Shown one piece after another: positions 38,912-51,679 of a DNA stretch of 64,000 bases. Position numbers and translations under genes: made by a program. Source of the stretch: Aplysia californica. Its lineage: Eukaryota > Mollusca > Gastropoda > Aplysiida > Aplysiidae. Every line of letters starts with the position of its first letter. The first letter of the stretch is position 1. The DNA is taken from contig NW_004797271.1 in assembly GCF_000002075.1 (NCBI RefSeq), positions 2,577,439 through 2,641,438 on the forward strand, read 5' to 3'. The notes under the pieces are model-generated. The model made no database searches. It had not been told where the DNA came from and saw nothing but the letters and a program-made list of their open reading frames with translations.

Positions 38912-39302
38912 CCCTGTGAGTGGGGGGTACTATAAGAGACTTGCTGCGCTCCAGAAGGAGGTGCAACCTTTCGCTTTTATATCTTCTGATTGTTGTTTTT
39001 TTCCATTTTTATTTTCCTGATTTCTTGATGAACATTCTTAATATTGTTTCCAACCTTAAGTAGAGATGAAAATGTCTTGTACTATTTAAGAATATTTGAT
39101 TTTCTTCTTGTGTTATTGCAAAAAATGTGAACATATCATTTGTTTATTTATTGAGTTTTTTTTAGATAGTGTTTGTACTTGTGTCCTGTTTTATTTTATG
39201 CCATATCTGTGCCACTGTAAAGAGTATGTAATTAATCATGGTGGGCATGATGTTGAATTACTACATTTGATTTGATTTTCTTATATGCACCCAGGAGTCA
39301 AT

Positions 39303-39303
<1 letters not shown>

Positions 39304-39335
<32 letters not shown>
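39304..39335. repeat. Poly-C tract (32)
   Basis: The longest C run in the window. Confidence 0.95.
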
Positions 39336-39454
39336 ACTCCAAACTTTAAGTGAGGGGTGGACATATAGTTATAATCTGGTTGTTTTTTGGCAAGCAACTT
39401 CTGATATGTTGTCTGATGTGCACCATGGTCTTTGGCTTTCAATTAATTTTGTTT

Positions 39455-39630
39455 TAGTAAGCATTTTATGGCACTTGCAATACAATTAGGTCATAATGTA
39501 AGGGCTGAAGATTAGAAGTGTCGCAAGAGAGTAACAGACACAAAAAAAGAAGAAGTAGGAGAGATAAGGAGGATAGATGTTTGATAGGAGAGAAGGAACA
39601 AACTACACCAGAGCTCCCATCAACCATCCG
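39455..39630 (-). mobile_element. SINE A copy
   Basis: Contains AAGAGAGTAACAGACAC, GATAGATGTTTGATAGGA and the reverse head CATCAACCATCCGC. The target duplication is not clear. Confidence 0.8.
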
Positions 39631-39837
39631 CTTGACTAGTCTAATGTCCACTGCAATCTTTGATTGGTCACAGATTCTGCCATGTGTGCCTTCGGAATGC
39701 AAACATACAGTTGGTTTTGTGATGGTGCAATATCACCGTTAGGTAGCCTACTATGATACAGACAGGCCTACCATTATATGATTATGTATACCAATCATTG
39801 TTGTTGTTTGTCTACACACTTGTCGTATCATGATGAC

Positions 39838-40005
39838 TGGCACACAAGTAAATATACCTGAGAGAAGAAGGAGAGGCAGACAAGCAAGGTGCTATGTCAA
39901 TTCCGTCTACAAGTACAACTGGACCCTAAGATTGAAGCACGAGTTGTTCCATGGGACGGATGATTGGGAGAAGTTGAGACAACTGATGAGGCATGGACAG
40001 ACATA
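39838..40005 (+). other. Possible LINE C-terminal fragment
   Basis: The plus frame reads PERRRRGRQARCYVNSVYKY and ends DDWEKLRQLMRHGQT before TAG. RRRGRQ followed by a Trp/Leu-rich tail is typical of LINE polyprotein ends, but it does not match the other LINE pieces here. It could be an unrecognised exon. Confidence 0.4.
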
Positions 40006-40427
40006 GACCAGTTGCAACCATTAATCTTAATGATGCAGATATGTAGTAATACTAACAGGCTTATGGTAAAAAAGCCTGGGATGCCTGTGCCTAAACATTT
40101 GGATCATGGTAGACAATGAATTTGACAACCTTGGAGTGATGGATTGCATTAAAACATTTAACAGACCCCCTGCCCTCATGTTCTTGCACTTCTCTGTTTT
40201 ACAATATTTTTGAATATTCTGTGTGATTTTCAGTAATTTGAACTGAGTGAGAGATTTTTTTCACATGAATGTCTTCTCTGTCAATACTAGTATGTGCCAA
40301 TGTCCTGGTTCACCTTGCTTTAAAGTTGAAAGGCAGAGGAGAGTAAATATATGAGTGTTTAAAACTGTGTGAAAGACTTTCTTGTTGTTCATTTCTCCAT
40401 GGTTTGTGAGCTTGACAGTCACTTCAA

Positions 40428-40580
40428 TGTGGGTGGTTGGAGTGTGCCTCTGGTAGGTCCTACTTCATTACTTTTCTGCCGTTGTTTCTGTCTGTTTGCC
40501 TGTCTTACTTTTTCTTCGCACCAAATGACCATTATTCAAATTATTGTGTCGATGTGCTTCTCTTTACTTAAAACAAATAT
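40428..40580 (+). mobile_element. SINE B copy
   Basis: 153 bp with perfect 11-bp duplications AGTCACTTCAA at 40417-40427 and 40581-40591. The head is GTGGGTGGTTGGAGTGTGCC. Confidence 0.92.
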
Positions 40581-40664
40581 AGTCACTTCAACGACGATGA
40601 CCACATTTCTTGAGTAGATAACTCTCTGTACATTTGTATTTTTGTTGTTCAAAGCAACTCCAAT

Positions 40665-40670
<6 letters not shown>

Positions 40671-40752
<82 letters not shown>
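40671..40752. repeat. (TA)n microsatellite
   Basis: About 41 AT units, abutting the CAGAGGAGT end of a family-H MITE. Confidence 0.95.
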
Positions 40753-40755
<3 letters not shown>

Positions 40756-40885
40756 GGAGTTCGCCTAAACGGAGCACAGCCAATGTTATAATTATAAGTT
40801 CTAACAGTGATAAACCAAAGAAAATAAAATCCCATATTTATTTTTCTTCTCCTTGAGCAACCTCTTTAAACCTATGTCCAGGCTA
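40753..40885. mobile_element. MITE H fragment
   Basis: Shares AGTGATAAACC..AAGAAAATAA, CTTCTCCTTGAGCAACCTCT and TTTAAACC with 47957-48075, and an AGAGGAGTTCGCCTAAACGG end. Confidence 0.6.
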
Positions 40886-41096
40886 AACCGAAGAAAATCA
40901 GGCAATCATGCTGATTTTTTAACAACTTATTCCACTGTGCATGTATATGTTTATCTGCACAATTCAGTCATGTTAAAATGTAGACAAAATGTGTCAATGT
41001 CAATAAGAAGGTGGACACATTCCACATCACTGAACACTTTTTTTGGTGACCTTCCCCTGTCCAGTTATCTGGAGTCTTCAGTGTCTAGCAGAAGTA

Positions 41097-41231
41097 GTGG
41101 TGGTTGGAGGGCACTACTCAGAAGTTCTACTTCTTTTCTTTCCCTCTGTTGTTTCTGCCTATCTGTCATGCATCTTCCCTTCACTTCACTACACAATCAT
41201 TATTGTGGATTCTCTTTACTCAAAAACTCAA
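41097..41231 (+). mobile_element. SINE B copy
   Basis: 135 bp with perfect 10-bp duplications AGCAGAAGTA at 41087-41096 and 41232-41241. Confidence 0.9.
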
Positions 41232-41241
41232 AGCAGAAGTA

Positions 41242-42189
41242 TTGTAGACTTTGACTAGGTTAACAAGTCGGCCTGATATACATGTACTGATATTGATAAA
41301 GGTCACATCTGCTTCACTGGCTGAGCAGCTGATAACATTTTTTCTAATCAGGACTTGACATATGATAGAATCTCTTTACTCTTTCACAACAAATCTTGTA
41401 TGGTGAGACATACGGAAATACATGTAACAGGTTATGGGGCTGATCTATTAGGTATATATGTTCTGAAAGGGTTAAGCTTTTATCTAACTCAAAATTGAAT
41501 TGACTTAATGCTAAGATAGGCTATACTTCTTTGCCGAAGTATAAAAACTTTTTTCTTATATGGAGCAGATAATAATTTGAGGTCGGCCGAGTCTTTAAAG
41601 AAAATTAAAGTGAGATTTGCCCATCTTTCTCGTACCAAGGTATGAACAGTTTCTTTTGGTTTTGTCTTATGAGATAGGAAAAGCAAACTTACACAATTTG
41701 GATACTGAGACCTTATCATTGAGAGTTTATGTGTATTGTGTATTAATTCCTTTGCTCTGCACTCATTTCTCTCTGACCGTGACCCTCCCCCTTTAGCTCT
41801 ATCTTGATTATGTAATGAGATGTTTATCTGTGTGTCAGTGTGTTTGTGCTATGGCTTCCTTTTGCATCGTATCAGTGTTATCTGCCAGGCAGTACCATCG
41901 CTCCCTCTCACAAATTGAGCTGAGTTAAGCAAAAGCGTCTCCCACTTTTTTTGCCTACTCTCCCCTGCATTTGACCCTTTAATTTAAAACCTACTAAATT
42001 TTTAAAGTTTAAACATTTTATTTTAGAAAGGAATGTTTTTTAAAGAGAGCTTATATTTTCATACTTTTATACTTTTCTTTGGTCATGGGTGTATTGACAT
42101 GAAGGGGCTTAAGTTCATCGGAAGAGCCGTATTGAATCTATAGGGGAAACATGTATTATTGATACTCGCCTATAATACAAATGATTTCT
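41242..42189. other. Gene-poor stretch
   Basis: No coding or repeat structure that I can support. Confidence 0.4.
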
Positions 42190-42450
42190 TTTGGTGGTAT
42201 CAGTGGCCTAGTGATTAGGTCTCACTCTCAACCATAAGGTTGTGGGTTCGAATCCCATGAGGGGCCCTATATTGTGTCCTTGGGACAAGCACTTCACACC
42301 AATTTTTCTCACTCCACCCAGCTATAGAAAGTAAAAGATCTTGTCAGTAATGTCAGTTTGTTAGTGTTTGAGCGTGTGAACTCCACAGCTTGCACTGTAT
42401 GCTTCCTTGGTAGCTGAGAATGTTTTTGAGTGTTCTAAGGGTCTGCTGGG
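42190..42450 (+). mobile_element. tRNA-derived SINE (well preserved head)
   Basis: A box GTGGCCTAGTGATTAGG and B box GGTTCGAATCCC are both near consensus. The body contains CCTTGGGACAAGCACTTCAC and CTCACTCCACCCAGC, a central block seen in many invertebrate SINEs, and a TAATAATAG tail. Confidence 0.9.
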
Positions 42451-43084
42451 GTAATAATAGTAGTTATAGAGCATGCTGTAGAGCATGGATACGCACTATT
42501 TAAATTATGCAATTATCATTATTACACTGTGCAACAAAATTTACCTTTTTTTCTGCTGCATTGAGTACATGTAGTATGAAAGATATTCATTTGTCATCCT
42601 CTTTACTTTTGAGTAAAAGAAGACAAGAATTGAAACTATATGGCAGACTCTTTTATATGGGACAATTCATGCTGTTGGAAAAGCAACAGACTTGACAAGG
42701 TAAAAAAGTAGTGAGTGCAACTATTGGGAGTGTATCTATTGTTCTTACAGAATAAATGGGAATGGAAACTGTTATTTCAACATTTTTCTCCTGTCTTGGA
42801 TTAAAAAATTCACGTAAAAAAACTGTTGAAAGATATTTAAAAAGTTACAGAACTAATAATTCACAAAAGCTCTGATCTTGGAAAAGATTGTCCTGATAAG
42901 TCCGTAGCTCAGGCCGAAGGGCTAGAACTCAAATGGCTGCCCGATCAGAAAAGATAAGTCCATGGTTTTCCTGTCCGCATTGCCACACAAACACTTCATG
43001 CCATGGGGGAGGGGAGGTGTTTGAACACTGGTGGGGCTTGCTCTGTTTGCAAATTCAGTTGTCATAATCATCAATGCCTTTTAA

Positions 43085-43300
43085 CCCTGGCAATCCATAG
43101 GACACATACAAGCTCTTTTCATTGATCTCTGTCCTGGACCATCCTTCCTAGCTCGTTCCAAGTGAGCTTCATCTCTCTCATGTCCCTTTCCACACATCTC
43201 CTCCATGTTTCCCATGGCCTCCTTTCGGCTTTCACTGCCTCGCATCATAAACTCTCCCTTCGGAGAAGTTCCACGACCAGCCAAGCAGAGATTCTGGTTT
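43085..43300 (-). mobile_element. RTE-type LINE 3' fragment
   Basis: The reverse strand reads (with a shift) [21 protein letters not shown] then VQDRDQWKELV, ending near ATTGATGAT. Same family as 14742-15000. Confidence 0.8.
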
Positions 43301-43724
43301 TTGCTTGTATGTGTTTCTGTATCAGGTTCTTTTTACAAGAGAGGTTGTTAGCCTCGTGACTCAAACCCCAACCTGGAGGCAGGATGACTCTGTTTCAGGA
43401 GTCACTACCTGGTTCGCCCTTTAGTTGCCTCGTACGACACGCTAGCACCACGTCAGATCTATTCTTCTCAATGCTGGGACTGCATGGCAGATTCAGTGTT
43501 CAGTCAGAGAGAAATAACATTGTGCTGTTAAGCATGATGCACAAGAAAAGATCCATTGCCCAAATAGACAAAATCAGTTCCAAGGGAGAGTACTTGGTCT
43601 GCTGACAACACACAGCTGATATGAAATATTCCAGATGCGGAGAAAGATTATGACTCCATTTAACTTTTTTTTTTTTACAGTGCAAGTATTTAATGCCCCG
43701 ACAAGACATATTAGATAATTAAGG

Positions 43725-43882
43725 AGGCGTGCTTTGATCCTGCCCGTCGGGGGCCAACCCAGGCTGAGAGGGATACAACATCCCAGCAGATAGATGGAGT
43801 TACTCAAAAAAAATTCTTCCCACACGAGAATTGAACTTGGGTTTTCTACATTTTGTGCCTAACCGCCACACCACAGATGCTA
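43725..43882 (-). mobile_element. SINE F copy (tRNA-derived)
   Basis: On the reverse strand, A box GTGTGGCGGTTAGGC and B box AAGTTCAATTCTC, then the F body CTGCTGGGATGTTGTATCCC and GCCTGGGTTGGCCCCCGAC. Confidence 0.85.
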
Positions 43883-44044
43883 GTCCGTTCGAATAAGGAA
43901 ACTTCATGCTAATGCATGTTAGTCAAGTTTGTAACCACCAACAACACAGCGAGTGACCTACTCAACTATGCTGACAGCAACAAAAATAAAAACAACCAAC
44001 ATTGACAGTACAGCAACAAAAACAACAAACGCTGACAAAAACAA

Positions 44045-44060
44045 CCCCCCCCCCCCCCCC
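44045..44060. repeat. Poly-C tract (16)
   Basis: Within an AACAACAA-rich stretch (43920-44110) of tandem-like GACAGCAACAAAAATGAAAA units. Confidence 0.9.
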
Positions 44061-44109
44061 TCAAAACCAACCACTCTGTTGACAGCAACAAAAATGAAAA
44101 CAACAAATA

Positions 44110-45910
44110 GTAAAACACAAGAATGAATGGAATAACAGTTTATTCTTTGAAATTTATGTGATGAGTCCACAAATGAGTCAATGCCAAAAGTCATAAACTG
44201 TCATAAGGACTCAATGGCAAAACATAAAAAGAGTTTAGTCCATGAAAACTCTCAGAACACATGTAGGGAGATGCGCATATCATTTGCAACAATGTAAGAA
44301 CTAAACAGAAAATAAATCAAAGAAAACTAGTACAAAGGGCAATACTTTTACCAATAAAATGAACATTAAAAAAATATGATTATATTTCTTGTACTGCTCG
44401 CCTACTGACTCAAAGACTATTTGCTAACTAAGATAAGTGTAATAGCATAGTAATAAATGATGATTAAAATAAACTGATCAATTAAACTGATGGAACAGCA
44501 AGGCATACACAATATTAGTAGGAGGGTAGCTATGCAATGGCATCTGATATTACGGGGAAAGCACACTAATCAACTTAATGCTTACACAACAGGAAAGATG
44601 AACTTGTATTGTCAAAGTTAAGAGTTTTTCGGAATAAACAAAAATGGATACAGCAGGCTTGCCAGCTTTTTCAAAACTCAATAAGGGACACCAAATATTA
44701 TATATGTAACATCAGATTTTGTGAGAACAAACAAAATCATATCAGTGGGATAGGATTTGGTGTAGTGTATGATAAGGTTACCGTCATCTTGTTGCATTTT
44801 TACATGATTATCTACATCATGAGAAAGATGTGCTCCAATAAGAACTGAAACCTAGATTTACATTTGATACCTGTTCTAGGCTAATTCTTAAGCACAATCA
44901 TTAATGCTGAAAAACAAATTCGAACTGCTGGTTTTATTTAAAACGATTGATCTAAAATGTGCTATTAACAGAAGTGTAGCGAGCCCTTGCTGATTGTATT
45001 GGGAATTGTGTGCTTTTGATAAGCTAAAAGTTACTTTATCACCACAAGTTAACTTCGAAATTGGCTCATGGAAATGGCTGTGGCTAAAACAAGCTCTCAA
45101 ATTCCTGACTGTCGAACAGGTCACTTACTAAAGAAATAGTGCTCTTTTGAATGCAAGCGAAACATAACAGGCGTCAGCAGTGGGGCTGAAGAGAACATCT
45201 TGTTTCATTTGCTATTACTCCTACTGTTTGTATACAAGATACATCACTCCCTGAAAATAAGATAAAAATAGAGAAGCAAGCAATCTTATTACCACTTCTC
45301 ATTTCTGAAGAAAAAAAAAGGTATCTAAATTTAAGCTTGGTTTTTAAAGTCATGCTACTCAATCACATTGTTGTATGCTGACTTTTAGTGGCTCAAAACA
45401 ACTATACAGGTGATGGGAGAAGTTTTCTAATTTTCTCTGGTCTAAATATGTACTGATTTTAATATTAACTAATATATCAGGAAAATTATTAATATGCTAT
45501 ACATATATATATATACATGAAAAATACAGTTGTATGAAGTGGCTCAAAATGAAGAAAAAGGATCACTACGAATACTGATTCAAAACCCTTTACCGTACTT
45601 TTGTTTTACAGACAAAACACTTCAGAGTTCATGGATGATAAAAAAGTGAAAGTACTGTTTATGGGCAAAGTTTGACAATTGTGGGACAAACCAAATTGAC
45701 TTTCTGCACAAAACCACTTGAAAAAAGCTGAAAAGAAAAATTACTGGTTTAGTTAACATCTGCATCCCTAAGAAATCACATGAAAATGCCTAAGGCATTA
45801 TTCTTTTCAGACAAGTGAATGAAATATCAAAGTGAGATAAAATTTTAAATACTCTAAGATCTCACCATGCATCTACTCCCATCTTCAAAGAAATAGAATC
45901 TGTACATTAT
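44110..45910. other. Gene-poor stretch left of the large minus-strand gene
   Basis: AT-rich DNA with no exon seen. It may contain distal 3' UTR of the large gene. Confidence 0.4.
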
Positions 45911-45919
45911 GAATGAACA

Positions 45920-45960
45920 GTTGCGAGCGCCGTAAAACCCCATACTAAGCTAAAAAACTA
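45920..45960 (+). mobile_element. SINE A, 41-bp 3' fragment
   Basis: Only TTGCGAGCGCCGTAAAACCC plus tail, between AATGAACA repeats at 45912-45919 and 45961-45968. Confidence 0.8.
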
Positions 45961-46136
45961 AATGAACAAGATGTACACAAACAATGTATTGAAAGATTTT
46001 TCTCACACTGATACTGATAGACAGCTGAATACAACGGCTACTTCTGGTTTTGTCTTCATAAAAGTGGAGGGTAAGATGGATGGGGGGAGGGATGTAAATG
46101 TTTAACGTTCCCATTCACACAACTTAGAGGCTTTCG

Positions 46137-46460
46137 GAAGTGGGCTGTTTAGACCCTGCCTGTCCGAGCCAACCAATGACATGTTTGCTTATTTGAGTAA
46201 AGAGAAGCACATCCACACAATAATAGTCATTTAATGCTGAGAAGATGTAAGACAGACAGACAGACAGAAAAATAGAGGGAAAGTAAAGAAGTAGGACCTA
46301 CCAGTGGCACCCTCCAACCAACCGCAAAGCCAACCATGGCTGAGTGAACTACAACATCCCAGTGAAAAGATGGAGATGACTTGATCAAATAAACTATCAC
46401 ATGAGGGAATCGAACTTATGACTTTTGTGAGCAAGACGAAAAGCCTAACCACCAGGGAGG
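46137..46460 (-). mobile_element. SINE F copy interrupted by SINE B
   Basis: Pieces 46137-46178 and 46328-46460. The right part carries the B box (reverse of GAATCGAACTTATGA) and CTAACCACC. The left part has the CCTGCCTGTCCGAGCC body. Confidence 0.8.
46179..46327 (-). mobile_element. SINE B copy nested in SINE F
   Basis: 149 bp with duplications AGCCAACCAATG (46167-46178) and AGCCAACCATG (46328-46338). Confidence 0.85.
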
Positions 46461-46494
46461 AGAAGTGAGGACGGAATGAGCAATGTGAAAAATA

Positions 46495-46748
46495 CAGTGG
46501 AGTCCCCTTAAATTGAAATCTGCAGGACCATTGAGTTTTCTTACAGTGTTTGCTCAAATGGAAGGTAACAAATCGGTGCCCCCCCCCNNNNNNNNNNNNN
46601 NNNNNNNNNNNNNNNNNNNNNNNNNNNNNNNNNNNNNNNNNNNNNNNNNNNNNNNNNNNNNNNNNNNNNNNNNNNNNNNNNNNNNNNCCCCCCCCCAGTT
46701 TATCACCGTTTTCAGATTAGATGCGTTAGGTTCAAGTGGACTCCACTG
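46495..46748. mobile_element. MITE H copy spanning the assembly gap
   Basis: CAGTGGAGTCCCCTTAAAT at the left and AAGTGGACTCCACTG at the right, flanked by TA. The interior is broken by the N run. Confidence 0.8.
46588..46687. other. Assembly gap (100 N)
   Basis: Exactly 100 N between C runs, so the true length is probably unknown. An open frame reported across it is meaningless. Confidence 0.99.
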
Positions 46749-46917
46749 TATTCCAAATGCTAGTTAATCACAACATGGTCTCCGTGCCATGTTCGTAGTG
46801 CAAGTTTTTGCAATGAAGTCGTTGCAAAATTACAGCACAGAACCACAACAGGTGCACGGGGTCTGTGGAAAAACATTTGTACGATAACCAAGGCGCTTGC
46901 AAGATGCGAGCATTGCT

Positions 46918-47127
46918 TCATGAAGAGAGTTTGCTGCTGGGCTCCTGCTGTGCTGTTGCTGACTTGCTGCTGCCGCTGGGATCCTGCGCTGATGACTTGC
47001 TGCTGCTGCTACCGCTGCCACTGTCTGAGTTGCGTTTGAGTTGTGCTGCTGACAGGATTGGCTGCCGCGCTCGGGCGGGACTAGGAGTGCGAGAGCGGAG
47101 GTGAGGACGAGGCCTGGCAGGTGTCTC
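46918..47127 (-). CDS. IQ/FN3 gene, terminal coding exon
   Basis: Follows TTTTTCTCCATCAG and encodes ETPARPRPHLRSRTPSPARA, a Ser-rich run (SDSGSGSSSSKSS), then ends QEPSSKLSS and TGA. Phase 0 and the composition match the rest of the tail. Overlapping frames on both strands are shadows of its CAG/GCA-rich sequence. The 3' UTR must lie to the left; its end is not determined and could reach toward the assembly gap. Confidence 0.75.
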   Translation of the reverse strand, partial: ETPARPRPHLRSRTPSPARARQPILSAAQLKRNSDSGSGSSSSKSSAQDPSGSSKSATAQQEPSSKLSS

Positions 47128-50100
47128 CTGATGGAGAAAAACAACAACAACAACAAAATTAGTCTTTTTCTTTGTGTTACTCTACTAGCTCTCAGGGGTA
47201 GGTGATTGCTGGCTCTTCAACACGCAGTGCAACTGATATGATCATTTTCCCCTACTTTGTAGGACCTCTTGAAATGTAAAAAACAATAGTTTAAACAAAC
47301 TCTGTTTTGAAGACTTTTAAAATTTGTTTCAAGAGAAAAAAGAGACTTCATGTATTACCAAAAATATAAACAGTGTTTAGATAAGTATAAGTCTCACCAG
47401 CGATAATTTGTGGCTACCTTCAGAGGGGAAACCAAGAAACTGAAGGGCCTATTCACTTTCTAGAACAATGGTTCTTTACATGGGTTCAGTTAAACCTCAT
47501 GGGTCCGGAGAGTCGGTCTCAAGGATTTAGTAGGGGTTGGCACACACACACACAAACACACACGCACACACATACTTGTGTGTATGTGTGTAAGTTTATG
47601 TGTGCCTGTGCCTGTGTCTTGATCCCCCAGTTTTGGACCAATAACAACAACTGCTAATATTATTTTTTTTTATTTCTTCAGATAAAGGTGCAAAAAAGTA
47701 TAACGGGGCCTATCAACAGAAATACAAATTGAAACAATTTCTTAAATGCTGATGGAAACGAGGGCTCTTTGAGCTACAAGCGAAACATTGTTGAGCCACA
47801 ATGAGTCTCAGAAATGCACAAATCTTTTTCACAGTGCGACTGGATGTAATATAGTCGTGTAAATATAATAATTATAGTTTGACTTTCCTTATGGTAAGTA
47901 AAATATTTTTAAAAGTTTATTGTATATAGACAAAGTGTTAAGTGTTCACTACAAAGGAGTCCACTTAAACCTAACATGGTTAATCTGAAAACAGTGATAT
48001 ACAAAAAGAAAATAACAAAATTCCAAGTTTTTTTTCTTCTATACGAGCAACCTCTTTAAACCAAAATCCCAGCTGTACAAAGACAATCTATAATTCAATC
48101 TGTTATTCATCATGCCATTAAATAAAAAGTCTGAGAATGCATTTTCGTCTACCTCAAAAATTGCTTGAAGTATCTTGTTCTATTGAGCAGATATTTAAGG
48201 AAGAGCTAGACGTGATTTTATCAATAACAAAAATCAGAGAAAAAAACTAAGCAAGTGATAATCCTATCCAAATGAGAATTAATTGATCAAATCAATCTCC
48301 ACTCAGGCTATATTCTCTACAATAACGGACAAGCAGTCAAGAATCTTAAAACAGCATAACTAATTATATGATCTGATGCTGGCTGACATTTTAGACACCA
48401 CACACAAAAAAGCAATAAATCTTATTAGTGCGTTTCAATAAAAGAGAACATTTTAGTTGTAGGAAGGATTAAAATCTTGTAAAAGGGAGATTTCACTGAA
48501 GAAAACATTACTTTGAATTATCATTTCTAAGTAACAACTATTTTTTAAAAATTTTGGTGAAAAAAAAACAAGAAAGAAAACAAAGAAAACAAAACCAATG
48601 GTCTGGCTTCTTATTTATAAAGAATCCTAGAGAACAATGGGTTTTTTTTAAAACACAAAACCTTAGGATAACATCCAATGGCTCTGTATAATCTTTTATG
48701 CCATGCTAGACACAGAAAGCTTTTTATTTCTTTTAAAGGTAGGGAACTTAATCATGGAAGGACATACACTAAAATATTCCAGGCACAGAGGGGAAAATAT
48801 GGACCCGACTCAGATTCAAACTTTAGACCATGAAGTGCTTGTCAACCTTTTTATATCCAGCGCTCACTTGGCCAACTTTAAAGAGGCTAAAATTTCAATA
48901 TGGTACCGCCCAACTACATGTATTTCCAAGTGAGGCATTAAACTTAAACAATACTTGTTACTACTCGGATGATCCCCATCGTCCACCAAAATGAGTATCG
49001 CCCAGTTTGACAAGTTCTGCTTAAGACTTTCAAAATGTTGGTCAGTTCGCAATTGAATGTGTCACAGTCGTCAGTATATTTCAATGGCTAGTTTCACTAA
49101 TCCCAGGACCAATGTCTGCTGTGTGAGCAAAACAGGTGGCATGTAAATCTTTATTGCTGACACACTGAAAAGCATTACTACACTGCAAAAGTTCTAAAGC
49201 AAGCTTAGATCAGTTGCATTTACAATTCACTTCAGTTTCACAACACACTTTTGAAAGCAATTCTGTTACAATACACTTTTACTGAATTTACGTTTCCTTA
49301 TTTTGAATTGTTTATCTTTACTACAAATGGTCAAAAAGTGTAAGTCTGTTGATTATAAAAATACACAGGTCTGGGAAAACTTAAAGGCAAATTTTTGGGG
49401 TTAAATTTCGCACGCAATCCTAACTGCACATAAATGAAAACAGAAAATTATTTTAAGCCTCCAAGTTAAAGCTAAACAATCTACAAAAATTACAAGTTTT
49501 CTCAATAAAAAAAGGCTTGCTCTACAGACTATAGTAGTAAGGAATATGTCATACTATTGTGGCAAGAAACAGATACACATAATCTATTTTAGGCAGTAGG
49601 CATTCATACCCAATACAGTTCTCTCTAAGAGTCTCTAAGAGGGATGATCACGTTTTGCCTGAAGGACGGTGGAGAAGACAGAAACGTTAACAGAGTGATG
49701 TTGGAAAGTGGAGATTATAGACACAAAGTAAAACCCTGATAACACAAACTTTTCAAGACCACAGAATTTCTGTGTGTAAAGCAGATTTTTATGTTGTAAT
49801 GTATAGAATAAAGAGGGAAAACAAAACAAGGGATTTGAAATCCTTTTGTGGTAACAAGAATTTCGTGATAGATAGCTTTGTATTTAACAGAGTCTACTGT
49901 ATTCAAAGAGTCAGAGGCAAGAGCTTCGTAAAAACATTTTTTGTTGTTGTAAGTACCTACTGCCAGAAAATTTCAGGGACTGAGACCAAAAAGTACATCC
50001 AGTATGGTGCTATATAAAGTCTATTATTTTGTTACCAAAGTGTTGATACATTCAAGTGTGATCAGTAGCCCGAGTGATTGTCTTTTCGTGCATGTGTTCT

Positions 50101-51632
50101 TTGTCAGATATATGAGTGTACACGTATTTGAAAGAATTGTTGTATGTTGAATGGGCCAGTATGCATGAACCGCTGATTTAAATCTTATCCTATTCTGATG
50201 CGCATGAAGCCACCAGGAAGAGGGCGCTGTAGAAGTGATCTTTATTGTTATTATTATTATTATTATTTATACACTTATCACACCATTGGGTTCCTACCGC
50301 TGGCTTTAATTCAACAAAACACAGGCAGTAATAATCTAGAAAGTGATCATTGTGAATAAACCAGAACCCCCGGATGCCTGGATAGAACATAAGATTTATC
50401 ATATAATATGTACACACTTTCATTAGCTTAAATCAGAGCTGCAGGCAGCCTTATAAAAAGAACACACTGATGTTTATCAGACATACACACATTAGCTTAA
50501 ATTATAGACGCAGGCAGCTTTCACTTTGCAGAAACAAAAAGTTATTCTATATAGCGTCACCAAGGCTTATGGGTGGGTGCTGTTCTAAAGGAAAGGTGGG
50601 GATTGGAGGAGAGGGGAGTGGTGGGTAGTCAAGATGCCCCAAAACAGCAGAACAAAAGTGCATAGTGAACAAGGAGTGCACAATTTGACTAAAGTGACAG
50701 TTTCTCCTTGTGCAACACACATGTGTGGCATTGTGGTGAAATCAGGTACTCATCCAAATAATATTTTTTTAAACCCACGTTTTCCTCCCACTGAGCAATT
50801 TTTAAAGATTAAAATATTTTTGGGGGGTTCCGTGCCCTTTATGTCCATTTGAAAACACATTTCTGTGTGGATCTTACTGTAAACCATGGATGAAAGGCAA
50901 AGCAAATGTAAATTTGGTTTCCCAAAACACTGAAGCTCTGGAAGGCACCAAACTTTGCAGCCATTTTCTTGCTAATTTTACCTCTGACCCTCACCTCCAT
51001 CAGTTGCAAACATCTTGACTTCACTTCAAATCAAGATAGATGGGTATTTTTTTCCACCAAAAGCAAGACAAATATAAACAAGCTTTCAGATCATACCAAT
51101 AACTCCTTATGCCCAAAAACTGATGAGTGCCTGATTCCATTGTGTTGTGACACATAGTTTTTATCTTTTATGTTCTCTTGTGCAACACATATCTTCTAGG
51201 TGCTCTCAAAGCATCTTTCAGTCTTAGGACAAAACAAAGCAAAAGCGAGGAAAGGGCCGAGAACTTACTGAGTGAGTCTGGGTCTGAGAGACGGTTTGCT
51301 CATCGGCTTTAGGGGAGATATCCTGGGGAGTGAAGTGAAGGAGCCTGGTGAGAGGCGTGTGATCATGTGATTGAGAGAAAAGAGAGAAAGAGAGAGAGAG
51401 AGAAATTGGGAGAGAGAAAAGAGAGAAGGATACGGAAGAAGGAAAAAGAGAAGAACAAAAAGAGAGTGAGAGATAAAGGAAGAGAGCTGGAAAGACAGAG
51501 ACAGAGAGAAATAAAGACAAAGAAATAGAGATAGATAGATAAATAGAGACAGAAAGAAAGAGAGAGAGGTAGAGACAGATAAATAGAGACAGATAAATAG
51601 AGACAGAAAGAGAGACAGAAAGAGACAGAAAG

Positions 51633-51679
<47 letters not shown>

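Noticed and set aside
40536-40835. Frame with alternating Ile-Tyr
   Set aside because: Translation of the (TA)n array.
46513-46767. Open frame across the N run
   Set aside because: Contains the 100-N gap; no evidence of coding.
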